Below, piece after piece: positions 33,131 to 45,612 of a DNA stretch of 64,000 bases. The notes under the pieces were generated by a model. That model did not search any database. It was not told where the DNA came from and worked only from the letters and a program-made list of their open reading frames with translations. The first letter of the stretch is position 1. Each line of letters begins with the position of its first letter. The stretch comes from Cyanoderma ruficeps (Eukaryota; Chordata; Aves; Passeriformes; Timaliidae): positions 40,838,523 to 40,902,522 of the forward strand of contig VZDJ01007747.1 of NCBI GenBank assembly GCA_008694505.1. The letters are read 5' to 3'. A program made the translations under genes and the position numbers.

Positions 33131-36039
33131 GTACATGATTGTGAGTCTCCTAAGGATTGAGGAATCCCCAATTCACCTTTTAAATTGGTGAGCTGTTCCT
33201 GTTATTCTTGGGAGGGACTCTTGGCTAATGCATCTGGAGTGGCCTTGGCCTTCCTCCTGCTGGAGGTGAGTCCAGCTTCATCCTGTGCCCCTGGACCTGA
33301 CCTGGACCTGAGGTTTGCACAGTGCTGAGGAGATCCCAAGCTACAGAGCAACCAGTCTGACACTTTGGTGCACGCCAGACCTGTGCTTTATTTGGGGATG
33401 GGGCCTGTGGATGGTACACTGCACACTTAGCTAGGGAGATGGGTTCAGGAGGAGATGGGAGATGCTCTGCTGCCATGGCTAAACTGGGCTTTGTTAACAC
33501 AGCAAGAAATCATGAGCTGGGACTGGCTGTGTCACAGCACCATCTGCAAAAATATGCTGTATTACATTGGGACTGTAGCAGTATTAGGCAAAGGTGTTGC
33601 AAACTGTCATAGAGTACACACTGTACCCTGGGGAGGAACCTAGCAATTCTTGCTGAAGGACTCCTGAAATGATTCACCCAGCCGAATGCTGGGATAAAAA
33701 CAGGCAGATAAGACACTGGTATGTCCTATGAGGTAGCTCAAATATACATTTGATAAAAAGAGTGGTGCTGTGCCTGTACATGAAACACAGGCTTGCTAGG
33801 ACTTATTGAAGTGTTCTGTGTTTGCCTCTTTGTGGTTTGGTCAAGGCCATGAATCACTGGATGACTTGGGTTGGACAGCTCAGCCAAAGGCAGCCACAGA
33901 GATTTCAATTCTGACATTAGCTAAAGAGAAAACCTGAAATGATGCTGGCATTAGTCACAGAGAAATCTCTGGTGACGTACAGCAAGTACATATGAAATTA
34001 CAGGGGATATGGAGTAATCAGCACGGATATGAGAAAGTGATCATCTAGGATGGGGAAACTACCAGCTGTAAACCCAAAACTTTGATGAGGAGTGCACATC
34101 CAGACCTGTACTAAAATTCTCCTCCATCCATTTGTGTGCTGAAAGATGTCTTTTCCCTTGAACGAGTCTGGAGGGGCCATGCAATGCCTAGAAGTTCATG
34201 ATCCGTAGCTGTCAGAAGAAGGTCTGACTTTTAAATAAGCCAGCTGGTGATCAGATGCTGTGACTTGCTATTTATTTTGCAAATCATACTTGTGGACATG
34301 TTGCCTTAGCAAAGTCACTGATTGTGACAAATGTGTGTAACAAGTGCAGTCTTCTATTGATTCTCACATTCTATTTTCCGCTTTTGGTGGAAACAGATGG
34401 AATTCAATTTTCTCACAATTACTATTAGCCAAGAATAACATCACTTAAATCGGTGCGGGGGAGGTGGAAAGTTGCAACTACAAAAACACACAGCCTGAAA
34501 AGCTGGATATTGAAATGTAACTTGCAAATAACCATAACTGATGTTTTATCCAGGGCCCAATTCAAAAACACAATTAAGCGTTTTCTGGACTCAAAGCTTT
34601 AGGTCCTACTGATACGATACATGTCTGCTAAAAAATGGATCATCCAGATTGTTCTTGTGGGTTAGTCTCACAGCATGACTGATGCTTAAAGTGTAAAGTC
34701 TCAAGACATTCTCTGCTAAAAATAAATGTACGATAAGGTTGGCTCTAGCTAACCCTAACCTAGGGATATGCAATCCTACAAAATTATCGCTTACCATGCA
34801 AGACATTAAAGGCAATTCTTAAGAAATTAAAATAATAGTCTGTCATTAGAAAAGAAGTCAATCATTAGGCACACAATAAATCATCTCCAAATATTCCGGC
34901 TGTTTCAGATCAAAATGCTGTGAATTTAGAAAGGGTGTACTGCATAGCTAATGCATGAGTACAAGAAAATAATCCTACATTCTGTGAATTGGTAAAGGGT
35001 GAATCGAGTTTTTAAGGTTAAGAAATACCATAATTAAAGATTATTTTTTAAATCACAGCTTTACACTGATTCTTTTGCATCATGCTGAACTCTTAGCTGA
35101 TGTGATCATAGGTATTTTAGTCCCATTATTAAGTATTGCCACTGGTTTTGTTTAGTAACTAATATGGGATTGTTAGTTTCATCCTGGACTTCCTTCAGTC
35201 CTTCTCATTGTTACAGGATCGTAGCAATTCCCCCAGAGGACTACATTTCTGTTCATAAAGGCCTTGTAAAGAGGCATTAATAGATATATCATACAGGTGC
35301 TGAGTGGAGTCAGACATCTCTTTGCCAAAAAGACATCAGGATAAGATGATTATGATGTTCTACTTCAGAGCCTTTAGTATTTCATAGTTCTTCATGTGTT
35401 CATAGCAAAGATATGTGGAAATCATAGATCTGGTGTCTGTAGTAAGGCATCTGAAAATATGAGATGACCTGCCAGTGCTCATCCAGGGAAAACTTGTCCT
35501 GTAATACTGTGAAACCCAGGGCTATAACCCATTTCTGAGGGCAGCTTGCAATATCTGGCCCTGGAATTTTGAGTAACTCCTTTGGAAGTTGTACTTTTAC
35601 ACCTTAATGAGTTCACTGAAATTCTGTAAGTTGAAGTGGCTGTTTTGGTCAAATTTCAGCACATATTCATAAAAGCAGCAAATTGCTTCTTCTACCTCTG
35701 AAATGATGCTCCAGAAACATAAGGATGAGACAGAATATTTCATTTTGCCTTTTCACATGGCCTAACCAATATTTTTTTTTAGGAAACATCAGAGGAGCTT
35801 AAAGTTTTTCACCAGAGAGGTCAATGCAAAAATCCCCCAAAACCCTACAAATTGTTTTGATTGAATCCATATATCTGTGAATTTTTAAATGCTAATCAAG
35901 CTACCTCTATATGAGAAGCCATGTCTTGCTCACAGCCCAAATGTGGAAAAAATGTAAATCTATGTTCCTTTGTGCAGCATTTACTGCTTCTAGAGGCACT
36001 CAGCCTGTAGAAGTGATTCCTCTTTGAAACTGGGCAAGG
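33131..36039. other. Unique, repeat-poor sequence
   Basis: No gene or dispersed repeat is recognised. A strong donor-like GGAG|GTGAGT at 33266-33267 has no convincing exon upstream. An 11-bp direct repeat (CCTGGACCTGA twice) spans 33290-33311. The stretch 34200-35050 is low in simple sequence and could include conserved non-coding DNA, which cannot be tested here. Confidence 0.4.
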
Positions 36040-36470
36040 AAAACATGAGTGGGGTGGCTGCTCAAAACCCACAGGTATCTCCAGGATGGGTGTTTTGTGG
36101 GGCAGGAAAGCAGAGTGGTGTGACAGACCCTGAGTCCCCATCCATGCTGGGCAGGGGCCGTGTTTGGCTGGGGACACAGAGCACTCCCCCATGGCACTGT
36201 GCAGGGGTGAGTCAGGCTCTCCACACCTGATCCACCACGGCCATTCCATCCTCCAGGACAGCACTGGCTGCATCCCTGGCTCCCAGCTGGCACGGCCTGA
36301 TTGATCTCCCACCCCATTGCACGGCTGCTTACACCAGCACAAGGTGGCTGCACTGGGGCTGGGGTGCTGTGGCCACCAAAGTTGGGGTGTGTGGGGTGAC
36401 ACTTCAGCCTTCTGCACCCTCTGCCCCAGCAATGCTTGTGGTGACAAGTTTTCTCTCCTGCAGTGACTGA
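36040..36470. other. GC-rich patch with long chance open frames
   Basis: About 430 bp is clearly richer in G and C than its surroundings, though poor in CpG, so it is not a CpG island. Minus-strand frames of 199 codons (35896-36495) and 117 codons cross it, and a plus-strand frame of 68 codons overlaps. A strong donor-like CAGGG|GTGAGT lies at 36206-36207. None of the translations shows a domain. It may be an unrecognised repeat, an exon of a non-coding RNA, or a local composition shift. Confidence 0.35.
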
Positions 36471-38514
36471 GACGTGCTGAAAGGCTGTAGCTCAAGCTGA
36501 GATTGTATCTTTGCTCTCCCCACTGTTTTCTGTCACTTGAATGTTTCCTAAGAAATTACTTTGCGGACTTAAATTTCTGCATCTGATACATATTTAAATA
36601 ACGTTCCAGCGCCCTTGTTTAATTCACAGTTCTGAATATTCACAGAAGCCAAATTATGAAACACACTGGTGTCTGGATATTTCCATACCACTTTTTTTTT
36701 TTTTTTTTAACTTGTACCTTTTCACTTGTAGCTTCCAGTTCTAACTTCCTCGTTGGAAGAAGCAAAGAAAGAACAAAAGAATTTGATCAGTTCTTCCTGG
36801 GATGGTATTTCTAAGCAGAGAGGTAACAGGCTTAGGCTCTATGTACACAACGTCTGCAAGAATGGAGATGTTAAAACAATCACAAACCTTACAAAGGAGA
36901 CAGAAGCATAACTCTTTTACTGCTCTTGGCATTGGTTAAATCTACAGAGGAAATTGAAGATTTTTATGATTCTATTAAAATTACTGTTCAACACATTCAA
37001 AGGGATGATGGAAAAACATAAAGGGCAGTGTCTCATACGTTAATGTTAACCTGACAATATCATTTATATTGAAATTTGACTTGACTTTCAAGCACCATTT
37101 GAAAGGTTATTGCATGTGAAACTGAATTAAACCACATGGATGAAGTTTGCCCTTTTGTAATTTAAAAGAAGAACTGTATTTTTCTTTCTGTAAGTCCATT
37201 CTCAAAAAAGAAAAGATCCAGGATTTTGCTTCACCTACCTCCAACCAGTACAATCACTATTTTGTTAGGGGTGGAGGAAAACAAAAGCAGGTGAAAAAGG
37301 CATCCCCCAAGGGCAGGCTCTGATGCCAGAACTGGCTTATGCCAAAGTGCACATTAACAAGGCAGTTTCACCTTTACACCAGAGTGCCTGAAATTAGATA
37401 TTCCTTCACTCTCTAGCTCCTAAGTCTTATGTTTCCATCCCTGGTTTTATTAGTTTTGGGCTGATGAAATCCTTTCCCATGCTGTCCCAACATTTACCTC
37501 TTAGACTGATCCAGTTATTTGCAGCACAATACCTCGTTTAGCTAAGCTGGCCTGCTACCTACATAGGAACTGGATCAAATAATCCTGCTTCAGTCACCTC
37601 TTTAACTTTTCCAGGAATTCTGTTGAAAACTAACATCCATCTCCCCAAGGGGTGTGTAGCGCACAGTCTCTGCAAGCCTATGGAATTTTGGTAAATATCT
37701 TGGAAATTCTAGGATTTGCATGGAAACACTCTTAACCAAGTGGGATCCCAGGGGGAAAAAAAAAATTCCAGTCATCCTCATCCTCAGATGACCCCGGCAA
37801 ATGCAACTTTTTAATGAGGCAAGCGAGTTCAACAGAAACCATCAGGCTTTTCTGAGAATTTCACCCGTGCACTCCTGCCAACTCTACCACTCCGGGCATG
37901 GATGCAGCAGCTTTGCAGGCAGCTGGAGAGCACAGACAAATGGTCACTGTGCTGCAGCACAGAGCCAGCCATGCCTCTGCCCAGCAGCCAGGCACGCCAG
38001 CGACCTTAAACTGTGAATATTGGCATGTTTGTGCCTGCTGTCACTAACAGGGAGGCAGGAACTTGTCAAGCAAACAGGATCTCTGACTCCAACTTCAACA
38101 CAATGCAAAGATGGGACGGAGATAAATACAGGGATTTACGGTCTCTACAACCTGAATGTTTAATGGAACAGGGAGGAGCTGTCAGGAGTTGTCATAATGA
38201 AGAATGATTTTTATTAGACTGGGAATGGATTTTCCTAGCTGAGGTGTTCAGCACAAGTGGAGGGAAGATTTGGAAGTGGGAAAGAGTTTCTCAGAGGTTT
38301 ATTTTTGTGGCTTTACCTATGTAAACTATTTTGCAAGGAACAGGCTCTGCTTTGGGAAGAAAAAGAGAGGCAGGGAACATAACCAGGAAAAGGTTATAAG
38401 AAATAGGTTAAAACCTTCTTTTGCCCCTAAATTTGCTCCCCATAATTCAAATATTTGAATTTGTGAGGTATATTTGAATACTGGGAGATACATTCATGAA
38501 GATATATTTGTGTA
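36471..38514. other. Unique sequence
   Basis: No gene or dispersed repeat is recognised. A T run of about 18 bases lies at 36692-36709, and an A run near 37756-37765. Confidence 0.5.
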
Positions 38515-38611
38515 TGGCTACTAGGACATAAATTTGTGTCCCTGTCTGTGGCAGGAAGAGTGGAAATAGATGATCTTTGAGGTTCCTTCCAACCCAAACC
38601 ATTCTATGGTT
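38515..38611 (+). mobile_element. CR1 LINE 3' tip, forward orientation
   Basis: The last 95 bases of a CR1 tail: TGTGTCCCTGTCTGTGGCAGG, GGAAATAGATGATCTTTGAGG, TTCCTTCCAACCCAAACC and ATTCTATGGTTC. It is 5'-truncated with a moderately preserved end. Confidence 0.9.
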
Positions 38612-40332
38612 CGAAATGTGAAAAGAAAGCAGAGACAAATCAAATGTGTTAAATTGTCTACTTCCAGACTCAAATAACCAGGTTGCCACTGCATATGTTT
38701 TTAATTTCAAGTGAGTATAAATTCATCTATCTCTGTTCATCTAAAATTTTTTGCACAGTGGACAGTCCCGTCTCCACTCCCACCAAAGTCATGCTTCCTG
38801 TGATTCCAAAAGTAAACAAGTTCAGAGGACATGAATGGCAGCAAGCAATGTAAACAGGAATTCTCATGCTAAATCTACCCATGTTCTGCTATACTTAGAA
38901 GTGGAAGTCAAGCCAGTGTTTGGTGAAACAAACCTCCTGCAACCAAGAAGGAAGCAGAAAAATAATCAACATATGGGTCGGTCGGTCTGCAGAGGAAGTC
39001 CGGGGTGCAGTTTCACAATGCATTAAGTCCACAACAATACTGGTTCAAAAGTTCCCTTTCTGCCTGACCTTCGCCTTTAGGGAAGGGTTGGAAAGAGGAA
39101 AGGGTGTGAGAAAAAGGGTGTTTTAAAAGCAGATAGTCCAATGAACTGATTTGCCCTTACAAAAATGTGTGCTCATACAACTGGGGAGGTGATACGGAGA
39201 GGAAACAAGTCTGGGCATGGAGAGATCTCCATGATAGAGCCATGTGGGCAGGGTTTGCTGCCAGAGCCAGACGGGTGTGGAAGTAAATACCAAGAGTAAA
39301 ACAGGGAGATAGCTATTGGCATGTTCTTTAATTTCTGATCTCATGTTTAGTGAGAGTGGGTAGAACCAGGGTTTCTGGACAGCCTCATACCTGGAGAGAT
39401 GAACTGATTGTTTCATGATGAAACAGTTCTGGTGTCTTCTCCGCTTGCTCCTTTCCTGGTGATATTGCTGTGCAAGGACCATCTACCATGCTCATGTGTC
39501 CATGAGCTGGAGCTTGTAAAAAGGCAGAAGGTTTAGGAGTAGGTGGCAGCAATTTTCACATAGTTCAAGCTTTACTAATTACTGTTACGGTCAAATCACG
39601 CTTTTCTATGCAAATTTTTATTGCCCTTGATTGTGTGTTATTTGTTGTGAATTTTTTGTTAGACTTAATGCACAGAGCCCGGTGCTGACAGCTGCCCCCG
39701 GCATCTCTCGATGCCTCTGTGCAGGTGAGAATAATATCATTCAGCAACACTGACATCTTGTGGTTGATGAGAAATGGCTCAGACACGCCAGAATAGCCCA
39801 AACCACCTCTTCATTGTGCGTTCATCATCCCCTGAAATATGGTGATGCTCAAAGGGATGAATATCAGAAGTCTGGAAATCGGGAGGTTAAAAGGCAAAAA
39901 AATGTATAAAGGTGCTGATTTATTAGTTGGCTGAGCCGTGTGTGTGGATAATCCGGCTGCATGCTAATCCTTTGGGCTAATCTTCTCCACGTGAATGATT
40001 CCCTCCAGAGGACAGGGATAGAGCCTGGCATGTTTGACGTGACAAACGAAGCTGTCGTTCCCTGCAGATGATCCTCTTTGTGTTTACCTCCTCCACTGGG
40101 AAGCTGGGACAGAGAATACCTCTGGAAAAGGCCCCGGGAGGGATCTTTCTCATTACCTATTGTTGCTGCCAGAAATAAGACCAGCAAAGCCAGGCTCTGA
40201 ATCACTGCCTCCCAGCCAGTGGAGATTTTTTGGGAAAAGTGGTGGTAGGGAAGCCTGTTTGTATGAAAAGACATGTAGGAAAAAACTCTGGTTGGCTGGA
40301 AGGTTGCTTCTTCATGCTTAGAATAATAGCAT
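38612..40332. other. Unique sequence
   Basis: No exon, RNA or dispersed repeat is recognised. Minus-strand frames of 119 codons (39123-39482) and 136 codons (39864-40274) have no family signature. Confidence 0.5.
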
Positions 40333-40373
40333 CCCCAAGTGCCACATCCATGTGCTTTTTGGACACTTCCAGG
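40333..40373 (-). mobile_element. Probable CR1 sliver, reverse orientation
   Basis: The 40-base segment AAGTGCCACATCCATGTGC...GGACACTTCCAGG resembles the part of the reverse CR1 tail that usually precedes the CTCCAGGGATGGTGACTC block. Flanking tail sequence is not recognisable, so this is either a relic or a chance match. Confidence 0.45.
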
Positions 40374-43300
40374 CCAGTCTTAGGTCACTGAGAATGAAAG
40401 ATATCCAGTATAAAATGGCCTGACTCTTGGTGGAAGGAGAATATCCAGTCTGGGCTCCTATGGATGGTGGAACGGTCAGATTTCTTTTTTTGGTCTAGAG
40501 AGAGATGTTTGTGACTCTGCAGCACGTGATGGTCAGCCTTGGACTTTTCAGTTTTAGCAGCTTCTTGGAATGCTTCATTGTTTGCCTGTGTTCCTGTTGC
40601 TAATGAACATCTGTATCCACTTTATCATCAGAACCTAGTGACGAAATTATTACTGAACACTAAATTAAGTGTTATGCAATGGTCTTTTGCAAGTATCTAG
40701 AGAACTTTAATGCGTCCTTGACGATGGTGGGTCTGGGATTGCAAGGACTAATGACCGTATGTTCTGTTTACAGCCAGTGCTCCTTGAAATTGAAGCAGTT
40801 GTCTGATTTGGGGCCCATATTGCATAAAATCCTTTATGAAATCTGGGGGAAGGACTGTGAAATGCCACACATAACTAGTGGTTGGGATTAATTTGATTAG
40901 GAAAATAGTCGAAGTCCAAGACTGAAACAGATTCAAGCTTGGGGATCATATTTGCTAATTATCTTGGGAAGTGGAAAATAACATCCGTTTCCTAAGGATT
41001 CTGAAACAAATCTGCTTTCCCCCTCACCCCATCCTTGCTCTTGTTTAGTACTACTTTGATTAACTTTACCTGTGGAAACAAGCAATAGAAGAGAATGATT
41101 TAGTGACTCGTAGGGAAGTGCTTGGCTGCACTACATTTTGTGCCTTGGCAGTTTTCAACTCAGTGTATTAAGTAACCTTAAACCACTGACATACACAAAT
41201 GCTGTAGTTTAGTATAGAGTGTAAAAATTCCAGTTGAAAATGGTTGATACCATATATCGGTGAAAAAAAATACCCTTTTACCTGCTCTGTTGACTTCACT
41301 TAATAATATAAAAGATTATTCTTTTGACAGGAATAATCTGAAGAGAAATCTATTGTTCAATATAATTTCAAAGTGTGTGGAGCTTGCAAGAACCATTCAT
41401 TCATACTGACGTTTTCCTCTAAAAAACATCTTGTTGTATTGTCTAACTGTTCTAAAATCTATCACACTGAATCACAGATGTTTGTTTCAAACAATAAAAA
41501 GTGCTCAATTCAGCAGAAACTTCAGCAGTATGCTGAGTTAGCACATTTCAAAATTCCAGCCAAACTGGTGTGAATTTTGTTTCTTTAGCCTTTGAAAGTA
41601 TTATTGTGACTTTGAGAGAGCAAAGATCTTTGCTTCCCTGTGTTTATTGAACGCAGTTTTCATGCATAGTTTTCAGTATGTCTTCCCTTCCTTTGTTCAC
41701 TGGCAAAAATGAAAGATATGCCAGCCGGTAGCACTTGGTCTTACATGTAAAGCAACACCTTCACTTCTTATTTAATATATAAAAATAACTTTTTCCTAAT
41801 CCGGCAGAGGTTTTGCTTTTTTTTCAGCCCATACTGTAAGAAGGGCCTATAAAATTGCTATGCCTCTTTGTCAACAGCAAAGGAAAGGATTTTATGTTTA
41901 TGACCTCAACTTTGACATTAGCATTTGAAAAAAGGGCATCGAATGGTAAATTATGAGTGAATGGAGGGCTTGCCATGAATTTGAATGGGTGCATTGTTTC
42001 CAGAACTATAAGCAGGGAAAACTGGGATTGCTGTTGAAAATTGTAATATGCCCTTATTTGTCCTTAAATAATTACACTGTACTCACTTGAAGCTTGGTGA
42101 AACAGCTGAAGGTAGAAACATGGGACACTTTTGGTAAGCTGTAGGCATTTGTAAACTATTTTTCTTATCATCAGGTGGAGTGGAGAGGGCCCTGAGGTTT
42201 TCACAGATATTCAGCCATCACCTCAACTATGTGTTGGTCTACAAGCCAACAACATTTCTTCATTGCCCAACAGCCCACATCATTCACCCCTTGTTGGAAT
42301 AACATTGGTGACAGGATTGGACTTGTGTTAGCTTTGACCTCTCTTCGTTTACACCAGTCTACAATTCTCTTTTCCCTTCTCACACTGTATTTTTTATAAC
42401 ATATGGTCTTTCAGCTGTAGGGCTAGAAAGCCAGATGTCCTCGGCTCTTTTGGTCAATACAATCAGTTATGGTGGCAATCATGAGCCCTTTAAACACTGC
42501 TACACGAAATTACAGTGAGTTTGCGTTCATATCCTTAGTCTAAACCTATTTACCAGACTCATAATGATGCTCTAAAACAATATCTGTGCCTCGCCCAGTC
42601 ATACACAAACTGCTGCATTTCAGTTGTTAAGTAATGGACAAGCAATGAAGCAGCTGTTGGAACATTGTGCTGGATTTGTCTCTCTCAAGCTGAATGACAG
42701 AATTTGCCAGGTCATTTAATCAATTTCATACTGATTTAAACTAGATAAAATCAATCATCTTAGCTCATGGATTTGGTAGCTGGAAAGATTGTGTCATCTG
42801 CATTGCAATGCCATACTTGAAATAATTTTTGGGTTATAAAGGAAAAGATCCTTTCCAAAGTTCACAACATAGCAACCCAATCCCTGCTAAGCTGCTGCGT
42901 GCAAGACAACTAAAACTGCAATTCTGAAATGAACAATTTGTAAACTAAGAGGCTTTGTGGAGTGATCACTCAAGATATTAATTTGAATGGCCAGTTTTCC
43001 TCAAGAGTGAGTTAAAATAATTTAATCGATAGGGATTAGATTATAATCTTGTTAAATAGGGAAAAAAATCCATGCAATATTTACAGCTGCTAATTTTTTG
43101 TGTCTGTTCTTTTTAATAAACCATCTGGTTTCTGTATTTCACTGGCAACCCATGCATTGAGAAATTAAAACAAAAAAAAAAAGGGAACTTTGATTAGGGA
43201 AGTTTCATTCTCTATCTACAATGTAAACCAAACTCAATCTAGATTATATTTACAAAAAGACATTAAAGCATTTGTAGTGTTTTGAAAGGAGAGTTGCAAA

Positions 43301-45289
43301 CTTCGATTTGCAGAGGGGATCATGAAGGTGTGAGGAGAAGGAAGAAAAAGCAACCTGCCTAATTAGTGTGACTTTGGGAGCCAACATCTATAGCCGTTCA
43401 TTGAGCAGAGTTTTCTTTCAGATATAGAGGATTTTGCCCAATTTAGAACTTAAGAATAGCCATTCTGAATTAATGTCCCCTCACTGAAGATAAAGACATG
43501 ATGCTGACTAAAAGGGGTCAAGACATCAAGGAGGAATGTACTTGTCTATATTCAAGCACAAGAGTGCACTCTTAAGTGCCCAGCCTTCTTGCCTGTGGTT
43601 GGCAGAAGCCACCTTTGGATGCTTTGGTTGCCTTTACAGTGGGAATTTTTGAGGATTTGTGTTCCCCAGGGTGACCTCAGCAACAACTCCTGCAGGCAGG
43701 CATGAGTTTCCAAGCCACATATCAGAGCTTGGTGTGCTTTTCCTATTTAATTTGATACTTATCCTCAAGGTAGACTTCATAAAGTCTGTACTGCCTCCTG
43801 CGTGCTTCATAAACTCCACATCAGGGCCACACTCCAGAACAATGGAGTGCACTTTATAAAGTGCAAATTGGCTATGCAAACTTTATTAAGTATACAAACC
43901 TTCTATTAATGTCTAATCACTCCCCAATAAATTCATCATGCTACTCGAAAGCATTGTTTTTCATCATGTTCAGCAGCTTAAAATCATTTTTGCTTTCCAA
44001 TTTCAGCATTTTAATGCTTCATGAGCCAAATAAAACCAGGAAAATGTCAATGAGGTGAGAATGCCTCTGTTGTTTGACTCCCTTGGTGCAAGTATTCAAA
44101 CACGTGGCTTACTTTACTTCAAACTGTGCAGAGAATTCTCATCATGGTGTTGGGACTAAATCTACGTAGAATTTGAGGCACACAGATTTGGGTGAGTTGA
44201 ATCAGGGGCCAGGATTTTTTTCAAAACATACAATTCTGTAGTGAGGCGGGTAACGCCTGCTTAAAGATTAACATCTGGCACTGGATTCTCAAGAGAATGT
44301 AAAACAAATTAAATCTTCCAGTCTTAGCACCTTAAAGATGCATTTTTGTTGTCCATTGATGTTTTTAAATCTTTCCTACAGACATTTTTCAGACTTACAG
44401 ACGTTTGCTTGTAGCCATGTACAGAAGAATTGCCTTAGTCTAGAAAGAGAGCCATGCAGTGAAAAGAGTTTAACTTAAATGTGAGTTTTCTCCATCTCAG
44501 ACAAGTCCTCTAACCCATCTGGCTGTGGAGCAAAGGTGAGAAAAGACACAGTTCCTCCAGACTAATCTTGTGCTAAGCCCAGTATGGCAGCTACATCTGG
44601 AGAGTGCAACCACATGTGGCCCTGAAGCCAAGTTAAAAAGTTGGATTCTTCTCATTTTTCACTGTTGCAAGCTCTGTGCTGAGTTTCTTGGCATTTTCCA
44701 GACTTAGGAAACTCTTAAGTGTCTTCAGTAACAAACATTCAGATATATTTGTAAGTCCTAGGAAGAACTGTGAGTATTGCAAATCTCAGCATAGATCCAT
44801 TTGAAGCTCCATACAGTCTGCTAATGCTTTTTGTGATACATTTTTTTGTTCAAAAATTTATTATTTGTAAGACTGGGTGGCATATGGTGGCACTTTGTGA
44901 TTAGTGAGTTTTTGTTGTTTGAGTATCTTCAATTCTCCATAGTTTTGGGTTTCCTTTCCACAGGACCATTTAATCTGCCCTGGCTATCTGGAGGTGTTTG
45001 TTTCAACCAGCAGTTTACCAGTTGGTGACCAGCATCTAAGCCCATTCCTCAATGTCTGCTGCTTGCCCCTTCTTCCAGTGATCCTTAATTTTTCTGTTTC
45101 CTCTGTCTTACTGCCGAAGGCTCAGTGCATCCTGTGGGTGTGGGAGCCACACAGACACAGCATCATTCTTGGTGTGCAGCTCTGGCAGTTGTACCCAATT
45201 CTGAGGCCTTGGTTACAAATATGTTTGAAGGAGAGGAAAACATCAGGAGACCTTGAGAACATCACCTTACCTGGATGGTAAAGGGGTTG
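40374..45289. other. Repeat-poor 4.9-kb stretch, possible conserved DNA
   Basis: No dispersed repeat, exon or RNA gene is recognised across almost 5 kb, the longest repeat-poor stretch in the first 50 kb outside 31-38 kb. The parts 42200-43000 and 43640-44060 have even composition and several homeodomain-type TAAT cores. They also include an 18-bp palindrome (43848-43865). These are typical of developmental enhancers but not proof. Open frames are short (under 82 codons). Confidence 0.35.
43848..43865. repeat. 18-bp perfect palindrome
   Basis: TGCACTTTATAAAGTGCA reads the same on both strands with no spacer. The TTTATAAA core is AT-rich. It might be a dimeric protein site or a cruciform. No element boundary is visible around it. 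Confidence 0.95.
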
Positions 45290-45612
45290 GAGAATATGAA
45301 GTGTGAGCAGAAACAGAGATGGCAAAGGGTGATCTTGCTGCAACCAAATTGAGAGAATGGAGAGGACAAATCTGGAGTCCTGTGGCCATGGACTTGAGCT
45401 GAAAGAGAAATTCTGATAAGATAAAAGGAGAAGGGTTTTCGCCATGAGGTGAATTACTCAGGAGCACAGACCTAGAGAGGTTTTCAAACACCAGCTTTGG
45501 ATATATGCAAAACTCAAAAAATCCCCGTATAAGCTGATCTAGCTGGACCTGCTCTGAAATCTCTTTTGGGCTAGATGATGTCCTTTTAACCCATATAGTT
45601 TTCTGTGACTAT
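45290..45612 (+). mobile_element. Degenerate CR1 LINE 3' end, forward orientation
   Basis: The last 160 bases follow the CR1 tail of the type CAGAGAGGTTGTGxAATCTCC...TGGATATATTCAAAACTCAACTGGA...CTGATCTAGCTGGACCTGCTTTGAG. Here the blocks are CTAGAGAGGTTTTCAAACACC, TTTGGATATATGCAAAACTC, GCTGATCTAGCTGGACCTGC, GGGCTAGATGATGTCC and TTTCTGTGAC. The upstream 150 bases (GGTTGGAGAATATGAAGTGTG, TTTTCGCCATGAGG) fit the end of ORF2 more weakly. Moderate decay suggests an older subfamily. Confidence 0.8.

Noticed and set aside
35896..36495. 199-codon minus-strand open frame
   Set aside because: It coincides with a GC-rich patch. The translation has no motif, and no splice or promoter context supports it.
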